Shown in pieces: positions 51,656 to 60,062 of a stretch of 64,000 bases of DNA (position 1 is the stretch's first letter; every line of letters starts with the position of its first letter). The position numbers were made by a program, and so were the translations under genes. Under the pieces are notes generated by a model. It did no database searches. It was not told the DNA's origin and was given only the letters and a program-made list of their open reading frames with translations. The DNA is from Pseudoalteromonas sp. XI10 (lineage in GTDB: Bacteria > Pseudomonadota > Gammaproteobacteria > Enterobacterales > Alteromonadaceae): the NCBI RefSeq assembly GCF_001469895.1, contig NZ_LOPY01000060.1, positions 1-64,000 on the forward strand. Reading direction: 5' to 3'.

Positions 51656-51718
51656 GTTACGAGTTACGAGTTACGAGTTACGAGTTACGAGTTACGAGTT
51701 ACGAGTTACGAGTTACGA
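51656..51718 (+). repeat. Heptamer tandem repeat GTTACGA x9
   Basis: Nine perfect copies of GTTACGA follow the bcp stop codon by 2 bases. It differs by one base from the GTTGCGA repeat at 19343 and has the same placement and orientation relative to its gene. Confidence 0.97.
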
Positions 51719-51727
51719 GAACATAGT

Positions 51728-51760
51728 AAAAAAGCGTTGCCATGGTGCAACGCTTTTTTG
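51728..51760 (+). terminator. Terminator after bcp
   Basis: A hairpin with stem GCGTTG/CAACGC and A/T-run flanks ends the gcvR-bcp unit, just beyond the heptamer repeat. Confidence 0.9.
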
Positions 51761-51830
51761 TTTTTAACTGGAAATACTAAACCCCGTGTCTACTTTATAG
51801 GGGTCAAATCAGACGGCTGACGGCTAAACC

Positions 51831-52508
51831 CTAGCTAATTCCTAAATACTTATGTACTTGAACCGATAAGCGCCAGTTCTTTGCAATACAAGTTTCAATG
51901 GCAAGTTTGGTTGCTGAGGTCTTTTGGCTAATTGGTTGCAGATACACTAAACGTGGATTCACACCCGTTTTTAAGAATAAATCTTCGAGCTCTTCCACAT
52001 GCTTTTGCATTGCCACTGGGTGTTTAATTTCATCAGCGCGTTGCATAGCACTGCGTAATACTTTATAGCCACCACGCATATTAATTTTTGGTGATACAGT
52101 CACCCATGTCTGCTCAGGGACTAAAACTTCAAATGTACCGCTAGTTTCAATTTGAGTCGAATAGCCATTTGCGTGTAATAATTCACACACTGGATTTAGG
52201 TCATACATGCAAGGCTCACCACCAGTGATCACCACATGCTTTGCGTTGTAGCCACGCTCTATAAATAGCGCTAACACTTGCTCCGCAGTTGCTTCTGCCC
52301 AATGATCTGAGTCTGCTTTTTTCTCAACGGTGTCATCAAGTGACACTTTATACACATTATCAACGTCCCATGTTTGTTTTGTATCACACCAAGCACAACC
52401 CACAGGGCAGCCTTGTAAACGTAAAAAGATTGAAGGTGTACCCGTAAAACTCGCTTCACCTTGAATTGTTTCAAACACTTCGTTAATTTTGTACAAAAGA
52501 CATCTCAC
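51831..52508 (-). CDS. queE: 7-carboxy-7-deazaguanine synthase QueE
   Basis: 225 aa by the GTG start at 52508. Comparison with E. coli QueE, which starts four to five residues before INE, suggests that the TTG at 52496 (MYKINEVF) may be the true start. It is a radical-SAM enzyme: CPVGCAWC is the modified cluster motif, GGEP the SAM-binding motif. It converts 6-carboxytetrahydropterin to CDG in queuosine synthesis. It is divergent from queC. Confidence 0.94.
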   Translation of the reverse strand: MRCLLYKINEVFETIQGEASFTGTPSIFLRLQGCPVGCAWCDTKQTWDVDNVYKVSLDDTVEKKADSDHWAEATAEQVLALFIERGYNAKHVVITGGEPCMYDLNPVCELLHANGYSTQIETSGTFEVLVPEQTWVTVSPKINMRGGYKVLRSAMQRADEIKHPVAMQKHVEELEDLFLKTGVNPRLVYLQPISQKTSATKLAIETCIAKNWRLSVQVHKYLGIS

Positions 52509-52642
52509 TTACGACGCAACGGTATAAAATACATACCATCAAAAAAACCAAAAACACGCGCAAAAATTGTTATTTAGGCCCGAGCCGTGTAGTATATCGC
52601 GCCCTGAAGTAAACCTCTATCAAAAGTAAGAGCAAAACAGAT

Positions 52643-53299
52643 ATGACGCAAAAAGTAGTTGTGATTTATTCCGGCGGTATGGACTCATTTACCGTATTAA
52701 ATAAAGCCCTGCAACAAGGCCACGAAGTATATGCCCTGTCTTTCGACTACGGCCAGCGTCATGTTAAAGAGCTTAAAGTAGCTGCTCAAGTATGTGAAAA
52801 CTTAGGTGTTTCTCACAAGATTGTTGATATTTCAGCGATCAACCAGTTGATTGGTGGCTCATCACTAACTGATGATATCGAAGTACCAGAAGGTCACTAC
52901 GAAGAAGAAAGCATGAAAAGCACAATTGTGCCTAACCGCAACATGATTTTACTATCACTTGCTGTAGGTTATGCGGTGTCTTTAAAAGCTAGTAAAGTTT
53001 ATTACGGTGCCCATTCAGGCGATCACGCTATTTACCCGGACTGTCGCCCTGAGTTCGTACAAAAAATGGATGATGTTTGCCGTATTGCCAATTACGACGC
53101 TGTTGAAATTTTCAGCCCATACTTAAACAATACCAAAATCGACATTTTGACAGACGGTTTAAAAATGGGTCTTGATTACAGCCAAACATGGACCTGTTAC
53201 AACGGCCGCGATAAAGCCTGTGGTAAATGTGGCGCCTGCCAAGAGCGCTTAGAAGCCTTTGCTTTAAATAACGTTACTGACCCTATCGAATACGAATAA
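52643..53299 (+). CDS. queC: 7-cyano-7-deazaguanine synthase QueC
   Basis: 218 aa. The ATP-pyrophosphatase P-loop is VIYSGGMDSFT, followed by SFDYGQRH. The C-terminal four-cysteine zinc site is CYNGRDKACGKCGACQ. It makes preQ0 from CDG, ammonia and ATP. The product is the substrate of QueF, encoded at 22945-23790. Confidence 0.97.
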   Translation: MTQKVVVIYSGGMDSFTVLNKALQQGHEVYALSFDYGQRHVKELKVAAQVCENLGVSHKIVDISAINQLIGGSSLTDDIEVPEGHYEEESMKSTIVPNRNMILLSLAVGYAVSLKASKVYYGAHSGDHAIYPDCRPEFVQKMDDVCRIANYDAVEIFSPYLNNTKIDILTDGLKMGLDYSQTWTCYNGRDKACGKCGACQERLEAFALNNVTDPIEYE

Positions 53300-53328
53300 C
53301 CTTTTTTAAAATTGGGCAGATTAAGTTT

Positions 53329-53357
53329 AAAAGGCGAGTTTAACTCGCCTTTTTTGA
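53329..53357. terminator. Terminator between queC and the nuclease gene
   Basis: AAAAGGCGAG (53329-53338) pairs with CTCGCCTTTT (53344-53353), followed by more T. It overlaps the last codons of the convergent nuclease gene. Confidence 0.9.
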
Positions 53358-55514
53358 TTGTGTTTGTTGAATCAGATTTAACAGTTCTGCTGTGGCAGTT
53401 GCATCGGCTAACGCTCTATGATGATTCGTTAAATTCAATTCAAAATGTGCCGCTAAGTTCCCGAGCGAATATGACTTAAGCTTTGGAAATGCCTTGCGTG
53501 ATTCAACTACGGTACATAGCTTTGGCATTTTAAAGCCCTGCCCAAGTGCAGCGTATTCTTTGCGAATAAAGCTGTAATCAAAATTTACATTATGGGCAAC
53601 AAACACACTGCCTTTTAATAGTGAGCGCAGTGTATCTGCAACCTCTTCAAAGCGTGGTGCATCACGTACCATAGCGGCGTTTATCCCCGTCAACTTGGTG
53701 ATAAAAGCAGGTATACTGCGCTCGGGATTGATTAAGCTCGCCCATTGCTTGATTACTTCGCCCGCTTGTAACTGCACAACCGCAATTTCGGTAATTTTAT
53801 TATTACCTTGTACGCCGCCGGTGGTTTCTATATCCACCACACTATAAATACGATTCGGATCATTAAACCAATTTACCGCAACGATATTCACTGCAAAGCC
53901 ATGCTGTTTTAACACTTCAATGCTGACAAGTTGATTACGTCTTAGTTTGTCACCAGGGGCTTTCACTTCTTCAAAGGTGAGCTTATCCCCTTTAAGCACC
54001 ATCAAGTCTGGGTAGCCATCTTTGAGCTGCTTAAAGGTTTTTGTCATTTGCAATAAATGCGCTTTTAAATTTGCAAGCGGGCTGTGTTTTATTAATACCT
54101 CTAGCGGCTCTAACATATCGCTGTGCCAGATAAACATAGCGTTAGGCGCTTCATAAAACTGCCCTACGTTTTTGCAAACATATTTATATAAGGCTTCATT
54201 GCTAGTGAATTTGGCAAGCTTTTGCTCAATTTGTGTTTGTTGCTCTGTGTAAAAACAATCAGCCAGCAACACCTTTGGATAAAGATCAAATTCATTACAC
54301 GGCGGGTGCGGGGTCTCTATAAAGAGTTCTTGCCAAAACGTTAAGGTGAAGAAGCTCAACCAAAGATTATTCTCGGTAAAAAATACCGTATTACCAAGCT
54401 GTTGATAATGCTCACACACCCCTTGCTCTACATCGCCACGATAAATGTCATCAACCTCTAATTGATGCTCTGTATCGATGAGCATTTGTGTTAGGCGTGA
54501 GCGTTGTTGCTTATTATATTTACGCTGTAAAAAATCCTCTGCAAAATACAAAATGCCATCATCAAGTGGGTCTTGAATAACTTGCTCAAGCTTTTGTTCC
54601 ACCCAGCTTTTTTCACCTTGTTTGTAACGCTGGCGAATTGCCAGCTCTTGCGCTTCACTGCTCCCTTCACAGTGCTCAAGTAATTCAAATGCAAACGCTA
54701 AATCATGATCTTTTAGCTGCTTATATAAGCGGATCAGTAATTTGTTTTTGATACTCTGGGCTAATTCATCTTCGCAGCTAATGGCTAAAAGCGCTTGGGC
54801 TAAGTTTTGATACTGTGATTCTGACTCGCATTCTTTGAACTGCATTCGCAGCTTATTTAATCGGTAATGCGTTTGTGCTTCGGCTAGTGTTTGAAAACGC
54901 GATATGCTCTCACTAACATCACCACGTACTTTTGCTATTCCCAAATCACGCATCACAAAACGATTTTGATGATTGATATCACCGCCACTTAGTCGGCCGC
55001 TATGTAAAAACTCAAAGTATTCATAAAACTGACTGCGGCTATTGACCACGAACTGACTTAACAACGACTCTAATTCACTGTGGTTGCGATCAATATGCTC
55101 TTTACACAGTTGGGTCAAGCGCTGTTTACTGGCTGACTTTTTGTAATCAGGATAAGTCGCCATTAACTCATCATTCGCTAATAAGGTTAACAGGGTTGGT
55201 TTGGTTAAATGCTCAAGTAATAGATCTAATTCGTCGCTGTTAGGATGTGCCACCAGCCCTTGCTGTTTTAGCTTAAAAATAGCACCGTGCAGATTAGGGA
55301 TCTCTTCATAATTTAATGATGACAACGCGATGATTTTTGGCTTTCGAGAATAAATACGCAGCAAAGTACATAAACTTTGCTCATCAAGCTGAAGGAGTTT
55401 TTCAAGAAATAACTGCTGCTCTTCAAAAAGCAGATGCATGCACTGAGCTTGAATAAATTCAGCAAGCTCAAAGAAGTGACTTAAATAATATTTTGCTGGT
55501 AGTTGTGTTTTCAT
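53340..55514 (-). CDS. FAN1-like VRR-NUC nuclease fused to a DEDDh exonuclease
   Basis: 724 aa from the ATG at 55514; a GTG at 55529 would add 5 residues. In the longer numbering, residues about 1-430 are helical with TPR-like repeats as in bacterial FAN1. The VRR-NUC domain (about 430-553) has the PD-(D/E)xK core Gly505-Tyr-Pro-Asp508 and FEEVKAPGDKL with Lys523. From residue 560 a DnaQ-type exonuclease follows: VVDIETTGG (Asp566, Glu568), VAHNVNFDYSFI, and HHRALADATATAEL. FAN1 is a structure-specific repair nuclease for crosslinks; the fused proofreading-type exonuclease could trim its products (inference). Confidence 0.9.
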   Translation of the reverse strand: MKTQLPAKYYLSHFFELAEFIQAQCMHLLFEEQQLFLEKLLQLDEQSLCTLLRIYSRKPKIIALSSLNYEEIPNLHGAIFKLKQQGLVAHPNSDELDLLLEHLTKPTLLTLLANDELMATYPDYKKSASKQRLTQLCKEHIDRNHSELESLLSQFVVNSRSQFYEYFEFLHSGRLSGGDINHQNRFVMRDLGIAKVRGDVSESISRFQTLAEAQTHYRLNKLRMQFKECESESQYQNLAQALLAISCEDELAQSIKNKLLIRLYKQLKDHDLAFAFELLEHCEGSSEAQELAIRQRYKQGEKSWVEQKLEQVIQDPLDDGILYFAEDFLQRKYNKQQRSRLTQMLIDTEHQLEVDDIYRGDVEQGVCEHYQQLGNTVFFTENNLWLSFFTLTFWQELFIETPHPPCNEFDLYPKVLLADCFYTEQQTQIEQKLAKFTSNEALYKYVCKNVGQFYEAPNAMFIWHSDMLEPLEVLIKHSPLANLKAHLLQMTKTFKQLKDGYPDLMVLKGDKLTFEEVKAPGDKLRRNQLVSIEVLKQHGFAVNIVAVNWFNDPNRIYSVVDIETTGGVQGNNKITEIAVVQLQAGEVIKQWASLINPERSIPAFITKLTGINAAMVRDAPRFEEVADTLRSLLKGSVFVAHNVNFDYSFIRKEYAALGQGFKMPKLCTVVESRKAFPKLKSYSLGNLAAHFELNLTNHHRALADATATAELLNLIQQTQSKKAS

Positions 55515-55580
55515 AGCCAAACCCGACACTGTATATAAATACAGTATCAGGTATTAGCTAATTGATTTCAATGTTTGCGG

Positions 55581-55769
55581 TTATTTAACTTTTAAAATAC
55601 CCACAATTGCGCAAATTGCGCCCCCGACCATACCGAGCCAAGCTTCAATTGGTGTATCACCACTAAACGTGCGGCTAATTTGCGCACTTGCAGAGTCATA
55701 CACGTTATATCCCCATACGGCTAGCGCCACACCAATAACGATTAAAGCAATACCTATAATTTTTCCCAT
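55581..55769 (-). CDS. DUF3185 family small membrane protein
   Basis: 62 aa from the ATG at 55769, with AAGGAA 8 bases upstream; a longer in-frame start is not supported. Two hydrophobic helices (IIGIALIVIGVALAVWGYN and AWLGMVGGAICAIVGIL) flank a loop with RTFSGDTP. This is the DUF3185 pattern. Function unknown. It lies 75 bases downstream of the sensor kinase gene. Confidence 0.85.
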   Translation of the reverse strand: MGKIIGIALIVIGVALAVWGYNVYDSASAQISRTFSGDTPIEAWLGMVGGAICAIVGILKVK

Positions 55770-55844
55770 CGTGTTGTTCCTTATTGTTATTAATTTCTTT
55801 TTGATAACCTCAGTGTTGCACACATATTAAACGCCTGCAAAGCC

Positions 55845-57254
55845 TTAAGAAATAATCAAACTAAAGGTTATGTTTTGCCCACTTAACGACACCTGAAGTT
55901 CAGCGTCAATTGCTTTACTTAACGCTTTGGCAATAGATAAGCCTAACCCAAAGTTATCATTAGAGGTTCTGGCACTGTCTTTTTGCCAGAGTGGATCAAA
56001 TAACTGGCTTATATCGTCTTCTGTTAAGGGTACTTGTAACTCATTCATAACAGAGAATTGCAACTTATTCTCTTTATTCAGTAGCGTGCTTATAGTTACA
56101 ACGCTCTTATCAGGGCTATATTGCTTGGCGTTATTTACAAGGTTGGTGATGATTGATTCAAGGGCAAATAAATTACTGACAATGGCAGGAATATCATCTT
56201 GAAACTCAAACTTAATTCGCTCTAAATCATGTTTTTCTAAGGTACGTAAAATAACCTGATTTAAATCGCATGCATCTTGCTTAGGCAGTGCTTCATCACT
56301 GTACTTATGCAGTAGTAATAAGTTCGACACAATGCTCTTTAAACGCTGGCTGATTTTTAGCACTTCGGGTTTAAAGTCTGCCTCAAACTCTTTTTCATTT
56401 GGGAACCGAATAGCCACTTCAGCCATATTAATAAGCTCAGCAATCGGCGTTTTTAACTCATGAGCAATATCTGAGGTTAAGCGTTTTTCACGAAAATAAA
56501 GCTGGCGGTTTTCTTGTATAAAAGCATTTAAGCTATCAACAATGGGTTGCAGCTCTTTAACAGGCTCTTTTATTGTTATCACGGCATTTTTATCAGCGAT
56601 ACTGAGCCGGCTCATATCCCGGTTTAGTTTATTCAGCGGCGCTAAAGAGCTGTCGACCGATTTACGCACAAATAGACGAATAAATACGATTACTGACACA
56701 GTAGAAACAACAAAAATAACGTCGATGAGCCATAAAACAAAGTCAACTTCTTCTGATGAAGCCGCATAAGCTAAGGTTATGGGTTGTTGCAAAGAGGTGT
56801 TAACGCCCTCAATAAAGTCTTCATCATCGTCTAGGTCTAAAGGCGGTATAAAGCGAGTATAAATAACCCGGCCATTGCGACCATCAGGTAACTCAGTATT
56901 GATGATTTTTGTCTCGCCAAGCTTTATTTTCTCTAGAGGTAGATTCTTTTGTGAGAAAAGATGCAAGCTTTCTGAACGCGCAAAAACCCCAGACTGCGAC
57001 CAAATTTGAAAATACTCAGTTTCTATACTGCCAGAAAACTCAGGCATGAATTGCCCTGAAAAATCAAAATCAATTTCTTCTTCGTCAATATCAATCAATG
57101 ACATAAGCATGCCGGCTTTTGATTTCAAGCCACGATTAAATTCGTTATCAATCCAACTATCAACGGCGATATCGGTAGCAACTAAAATACTCAGCACTAG
57201 CCCAGTTATAGTAATCGATAATGTGGTTACTAACTTACTGCGAATTGATTTCAT
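55845..57254 (-). CDS. Sensor histidine kinase of a PmrB/QseC-like system
   Basis: 469 aa. One membrane helix (about 8-30) is followed by a periplasmic loop of about 140 residues, a second helix (about 172-193), a HAMP-like linker, a HisKA domain with the phospho-acceptor His in IAHELKTPIAEL, and an ATPase domain with NNAKQYSPD and FGLGLSIAKAL. The periplasmic loop has two strongly acidic patches (residues about 55-64 and 140-149), which recall metal- or peptide-sensing loops. Its start overlaps the regulator gene's stop by one base. Naming it pmrB would be an inference from the neighbouring eptA and dgkA. Confidence 0.92.
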   Translation of the reverse strand: MKSIRSKLVTTLSITITGLVLSILVATDIAVDSWIDNEFNRGLKSKAGMLMSLIDIDEEEIDFDFSGQFMPEFSGSIETEYFQIWSQSGVFARSESLHLFSQKNLPLEKIKLGETKIINTELPDGRNGRVIYTRFIPPLDLDDDEDFIEGVNTSLQQPITLAYAASSEEVDFVLWLIDVIFVVSTVSVIVFIRLFVRKSVDSSLAPLNKLNRDMSRLSIADKNAVITIKEPVKELQPIVDSLNAFIQENRQLYFREKRLTSDIAHELKTPIAELINMAEVAIRFPNEKEFEADFKPEVLKISQRLKSIVSNLLLLHKYSDEALPKQDACDLNQVILRTLEKHDLERIKFEFQDDIPAIVSNLFALESIITNLVNNAKQYSPDKSVVTISTLLNKENKLQFSVMNELQVPLTEDDISQLFDPLWQKDSARTSNDNFGLGLSIAKALSKAIDAELQVSLSGQNITFSLIIS

Positions 57255-57928
57255 TATTTTCCTTGAATGATATAACCAAAACCACGCTTAGTTTGAATAG
57301 GTAACTCGCTACCTGCTGCCCTCACCTTTTTACGCGCCGATGATAAATGTGCTTCAATGGAGTTTTTTGAAACTAAGTCATATTGCCCAGCAATATAGGT
57401 ACTTAACTTTTCAGCTGTGATCACTTTATTTTGATTACTAAACAAGCACTCAACTATTTTATATTCGTTAGGGGTTAAATCGATAACGGTGTCGTTAACT
57501 TGCAAAAGTTTTAATTGTAAGTTTAAAGCCAAGATATCAATGCGGATCACATCACTGATTGTTTTCAGGCCGCCGCGACGCATTAAATTTAACAACCTTG
57601 CATGCAGCTCATCAAACGAAAACGGTTTGGTCAGGTAATCATCGGCCCCGGTGAGTAGCCCTTTCACTCTATCTTCTGGTTCTTGCTTGGCAGATAAAAT
57701 AAGCACTCGCACGTCGAGCTGTTTTGCTCTTATGGTTTGTAATAACGTAATGCCATCAATACTGGGTAACATAATGTCGAGTATGATTAATTCGTACTCA
57801 CCTGTCATTGCCATACTCAACCCTTCAGCGCCATCGCCGGTTTCATCAATAGTAAAACCAAGATTCTCAAGGCCAATTCGTAGACTACGTCTTAATGACA
57901 CCGAATCTTCTATAATCAACAATTTCAT
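57254..57928 (-). CDS. OmpR-family response regulator (PmrA-like)
   Basis: 224 aa. The receiver has Glu7-Asp8, phospho-acceptor Asp51 (IILDIMLPSIDG) and the lysine in LTKPFSF. The C-terminal winged-helix domain has the OmpR pattern LTPNEYKIVECLFSN...VISAEKLSTYIAG-like region and ends in TKRGFGYII. The promoter region between it and the LtaS-type gene has two CTTAAG repeat arrays of the PmrA-box pattern, so it probably regulates itself and the divergent operon. Not called pmrA because homology to characterised PmrA has not been tested. Confidence 0.93.
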   Translation of the reverse strand: MKLLIIEDSVSLRRSLRIGLENLGFTIDETGDGAEGLSMAMTGEYELIILDIMLPSIDGITLLQTIRAKQLDVRVLILSAKQEPEDRVKGLLTGADDYLTKPFSFDELHARLLNLMRRGGLKTISDVIRIDILALNLQLKLLQVNDTVIDLTPNEYKIVECLFSNQNKVITAEKLSTYIAGQYDLVSKNSIEAHLSSARKKVRAAGSELPIQTKRGFGYIIQGK

Positions 57929-57982
57929 ATGTTACTCATTTAGGTGAAAACCGCTTTAGCGTCACCAGCTTACGCTTTGAAT

Positions 57983-58021
57983 CTTAAGGTTCACTTAAGA
58001 TTTACTGAAGTTTTTCTAGTT
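57983..58021. promoter_or_regulatory. PmrA-box-like repeat array 1
   Basis: CTTAAG (57983) - 5 bases - CTTAAG (57994) - 5 bases - CTGAAG (58005) - 5 bases - CTAGTT (58016): four repeats in 11-bp register, decaying to the right. The first two match the PmrA half-site pattern exactly. It is 55 bases from the regulator start. CTTAAG is its own reverse complement, so the site can act on both promoters. Confidence 0.82.
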
Positions 58022-58029
58022 TAGAAAAT

Positions 58030-58057
58030 ATTAAGATTACCATAAGGATTTCTTAAG
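58030..58057. promoter_or_regulatory. PmrA-box-like repeat array 2
   Basis: ATTAAG (58030) - 5 - CATAAG (58041) - 5 - CTTAAG (58052): three half-sites in 11-bp register. It lies 47-74 bases before the LtaS-type start codon, where an activator would sit near the -35 region. Confidence 0.8.
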
Positions 58058-58103
58058 TTTCGATTCCTAGTATTGCCGTAGTTTCGATTAAGTAAGTACG
58101 ACT

Positions 58104-60047
58104 ATGACAACAAAACTCTCTGTTTTAAAACCTTTGTTCCGTTTTTCATTAATTTCAATGTCAGTATTTATACTGTCGAGAATTGTCTTGCTTGTATGGC
58201 AACAACAAAGGTTAGCTGATGGCGATAGCCTAGCCGTTTTATTGGGCGGCTTAAGAGTCGACTTAAGCAGCTTAGGCTACTTGTCAGCCTTGGCTGTTTT
58301 AATGTTACTCTTTGATGTACTTTTGCGCAGCAAAACCGCTTTATTTCAGCATGTTTTTACTTTTTATAGCAGCATAGTTGTGGCTTTAATCGTGGTTGTA
58401 GAGGCTTCGACTCCCGCGTTTATTACCCAGTACGATGTGCGGCCAAATCGTTTATTTGTCGAATACCTAGACTACCCTCAAGAAGTCTTTTCTATGCTAT
58501 TACATGGCCACCTATTTGCCATGATAAGCACCTTAATTATTGCAACGCTTAGTTGTGTGTTTGCGTATCGTTTTATAAGTGCAGCATTTAGCAAGCAGCA
58601 AAATGCTAAAACGGTTAGCCAAATGGTGATACTCGTTACGACTTTATTAGTTTGCTTAATTAGCGCAAGAGGCACTGTAAGCCATCGCCCGTTAAACCCT
58701 GCATTAGTGTACTTTTCAAGTGACTCACTAGTTAACTCCTTGGCCCTTAATTCAACTTACAGTGTTGCATTTGCGATTAAGAATATGGGTAATGAAAAAA
58801 ATGCCAGTAGTTTATACGGTACCATGCCACGTGATGAGATTTTACAAACAGTAAAGCAAGCAGCCTATAAACAGCAGTTTATCACTGAGAGTATTCCTAC
58901 CCTTGCAAACAACACACCTTTTAACACAGGCAAACAAAAGAATTTAGTGATCATTTTAGAAGAAAGCTTAGGCGCACGCTTTGTTGGTGAACTAAGTGGC
59001 ATTGGTGTGACTCCTGAACTAGATAAGCTTTATCAACAAGGCTGGGGGTTTGATAACTTATACGCCACTGGCACACGCTCAGTTCGCGGTATCGAAGCGG
59101 TAACAACCGGGTTTACCCCTTCTCCTTCTCGCTCGGTGGTCAAACTTTCTAAATCTCAGCGTAACTTTTTCTCACTTGCTGATGTATTAAGCCGCGCAGG
59201 CTATACCACCCAGTTTATTTATGGCGGTGAAAGTCATTTCGATAATATGAAAAGCTTTTTCTTAGGGAATGGCTTTAGCAATATTGTCGATATTAATGAC
59301 ATGCAAAACCCTGAGTTTATCTCATCTTGGGGAGCAAGCGACGAAGACTTGTTCAATCAAGCTGATATAGAGCTAAGTGAGCTAAATAAATCAGGCAAAC
59401 CATTTTTCAGCCTTGTGTTTACCTCAAGTAACCACGACCCATTCGATATTCCAGAGGGTAAAGTAACACTGCCTGAAGGCCACGACCCAGAAAACTACAA
59501 ACGCGATCTAGCAATCAAGTATGCAGACTATGCACTCGGTAAATTCATCGCAAAAGCAAAAACGCAAGATTACTGGCAAGACACCGTCTTTTTAGTGGTT
59601 GCGGATCATGATGTACGCGTGTTTGGTTCAGAGCCTGTGCCGCTTAAATCTTTCCACATCCCAGCTGTGATCCTAAATAGTGATATGGATGCAAAGCGCG
59701 ATACTCGCTTAGTCAGCCAAATTGATTTACCTGTTACTTTATTGTCGTTATTAGGTGTTGAGCAAGCAACCCCCATGCTTGGTTATGATTTAACCCAACA
59801 ATACCCTGTTGAGCGCGCCATGATGCAGTACTACGACAACTTTGCTTACGTAGAAAATGGTGAAGCCGTGATCCTGATGCCAAACCAAAAAGTGAGCTAT
59901 TGGCGCTATGACCCTACAAGTAAAACGCAAGTTGCCATCGATAACACAGATAGCAGCGTTGAACTTGCCAAAAAAGCCTTAGCACACGTCTTATTTAGCA
60001 ATTTAGCTTATACCGAACAGCTGTATCGCTTACCAAATAAATCGTAG
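58104..60047 (+). CDS. LtaS-type sulfatase-fold membrane transferase
   Basis: 647 aa. About five N-terminal membrane helices (residues 12-175) are followed by a periplasmic sulfatase-fold domain: metal site VIILEESLGARF, nucleophile Thr in YATGTRSVRG, and NHDPFD / VADHDVRVFG. This is the LTA-synthase (phosphoglycerol transferase) branch, which in Gram-negatives modifies periplasmic glucans or lipids. The acceptor here is unknown. It is the first gene of a unit with eptA (starts 15 bases after its stop) and dgkA, under the CTTAAG arrays. Confidence 0.92.
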   Translation: MTTKLSVLKPLFRFSLISMSVFILSRIVLLVWQQQRLADGDSLAVLLGGLRVDLSSLGYLSALAVLMLLFDVLLRSKTALFQHVFTFYSSIVVALIVVVEASTPAFITQYDVRPNRLFVEYLDYPQEVFSMLLHGHLFAMISTLIIATLSCVFAYRFISAAFSKQQNAKTVSQMVILVTTLLVCLISARGTVSHRPLNPALVYFSSDSLVNSLALNSTYSVAFAIKNMGNEKNASSLYGTMPRDEILQTVKQAAYKQQFITESIPTLANNTPFNTGKQKNLVIILEESLGARFVGELSGIGVTPELDKLYQQGWGFDNLYATGTRSVRGIEAVTTGFTPSPSRSVVKLSKSQRNFFSLADVLSRAGYTTQFIYGGESHFDNMKSFFLGNGFSNIVDINDMQNPEFISSWGASDEDLFNQADIELSELNKSGKPFFSLVFTSSNHDPFDIPEGKVTLPEGHDPENYKRDLAIKYADYALGKFIAKAKTQDYWQDTVFLVVADHDVRVFGSEPVPLKSFHIPAVILNSDMDAKRDTRLVSQIDLPVTLLSLLGVEQATPMLGYDLTQQYPVERAMMQYYDNFAYVENGEAVILMPNQKVSYWRYDPTSKTQVAIDNTDSSVELAKKALAHVLFSNLAYTEQLYRLPNKS

Positions 60048-60062
60048 CGATGAGGAATGATT

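Noticed and set aside
52509..52642. preQ1 riboswitch in the queE/queC interval
   Set aside because: I could not find the conserved A-rich tail and pseudoknot pattern; the interval is short and looks like a plain divergent promoter region.
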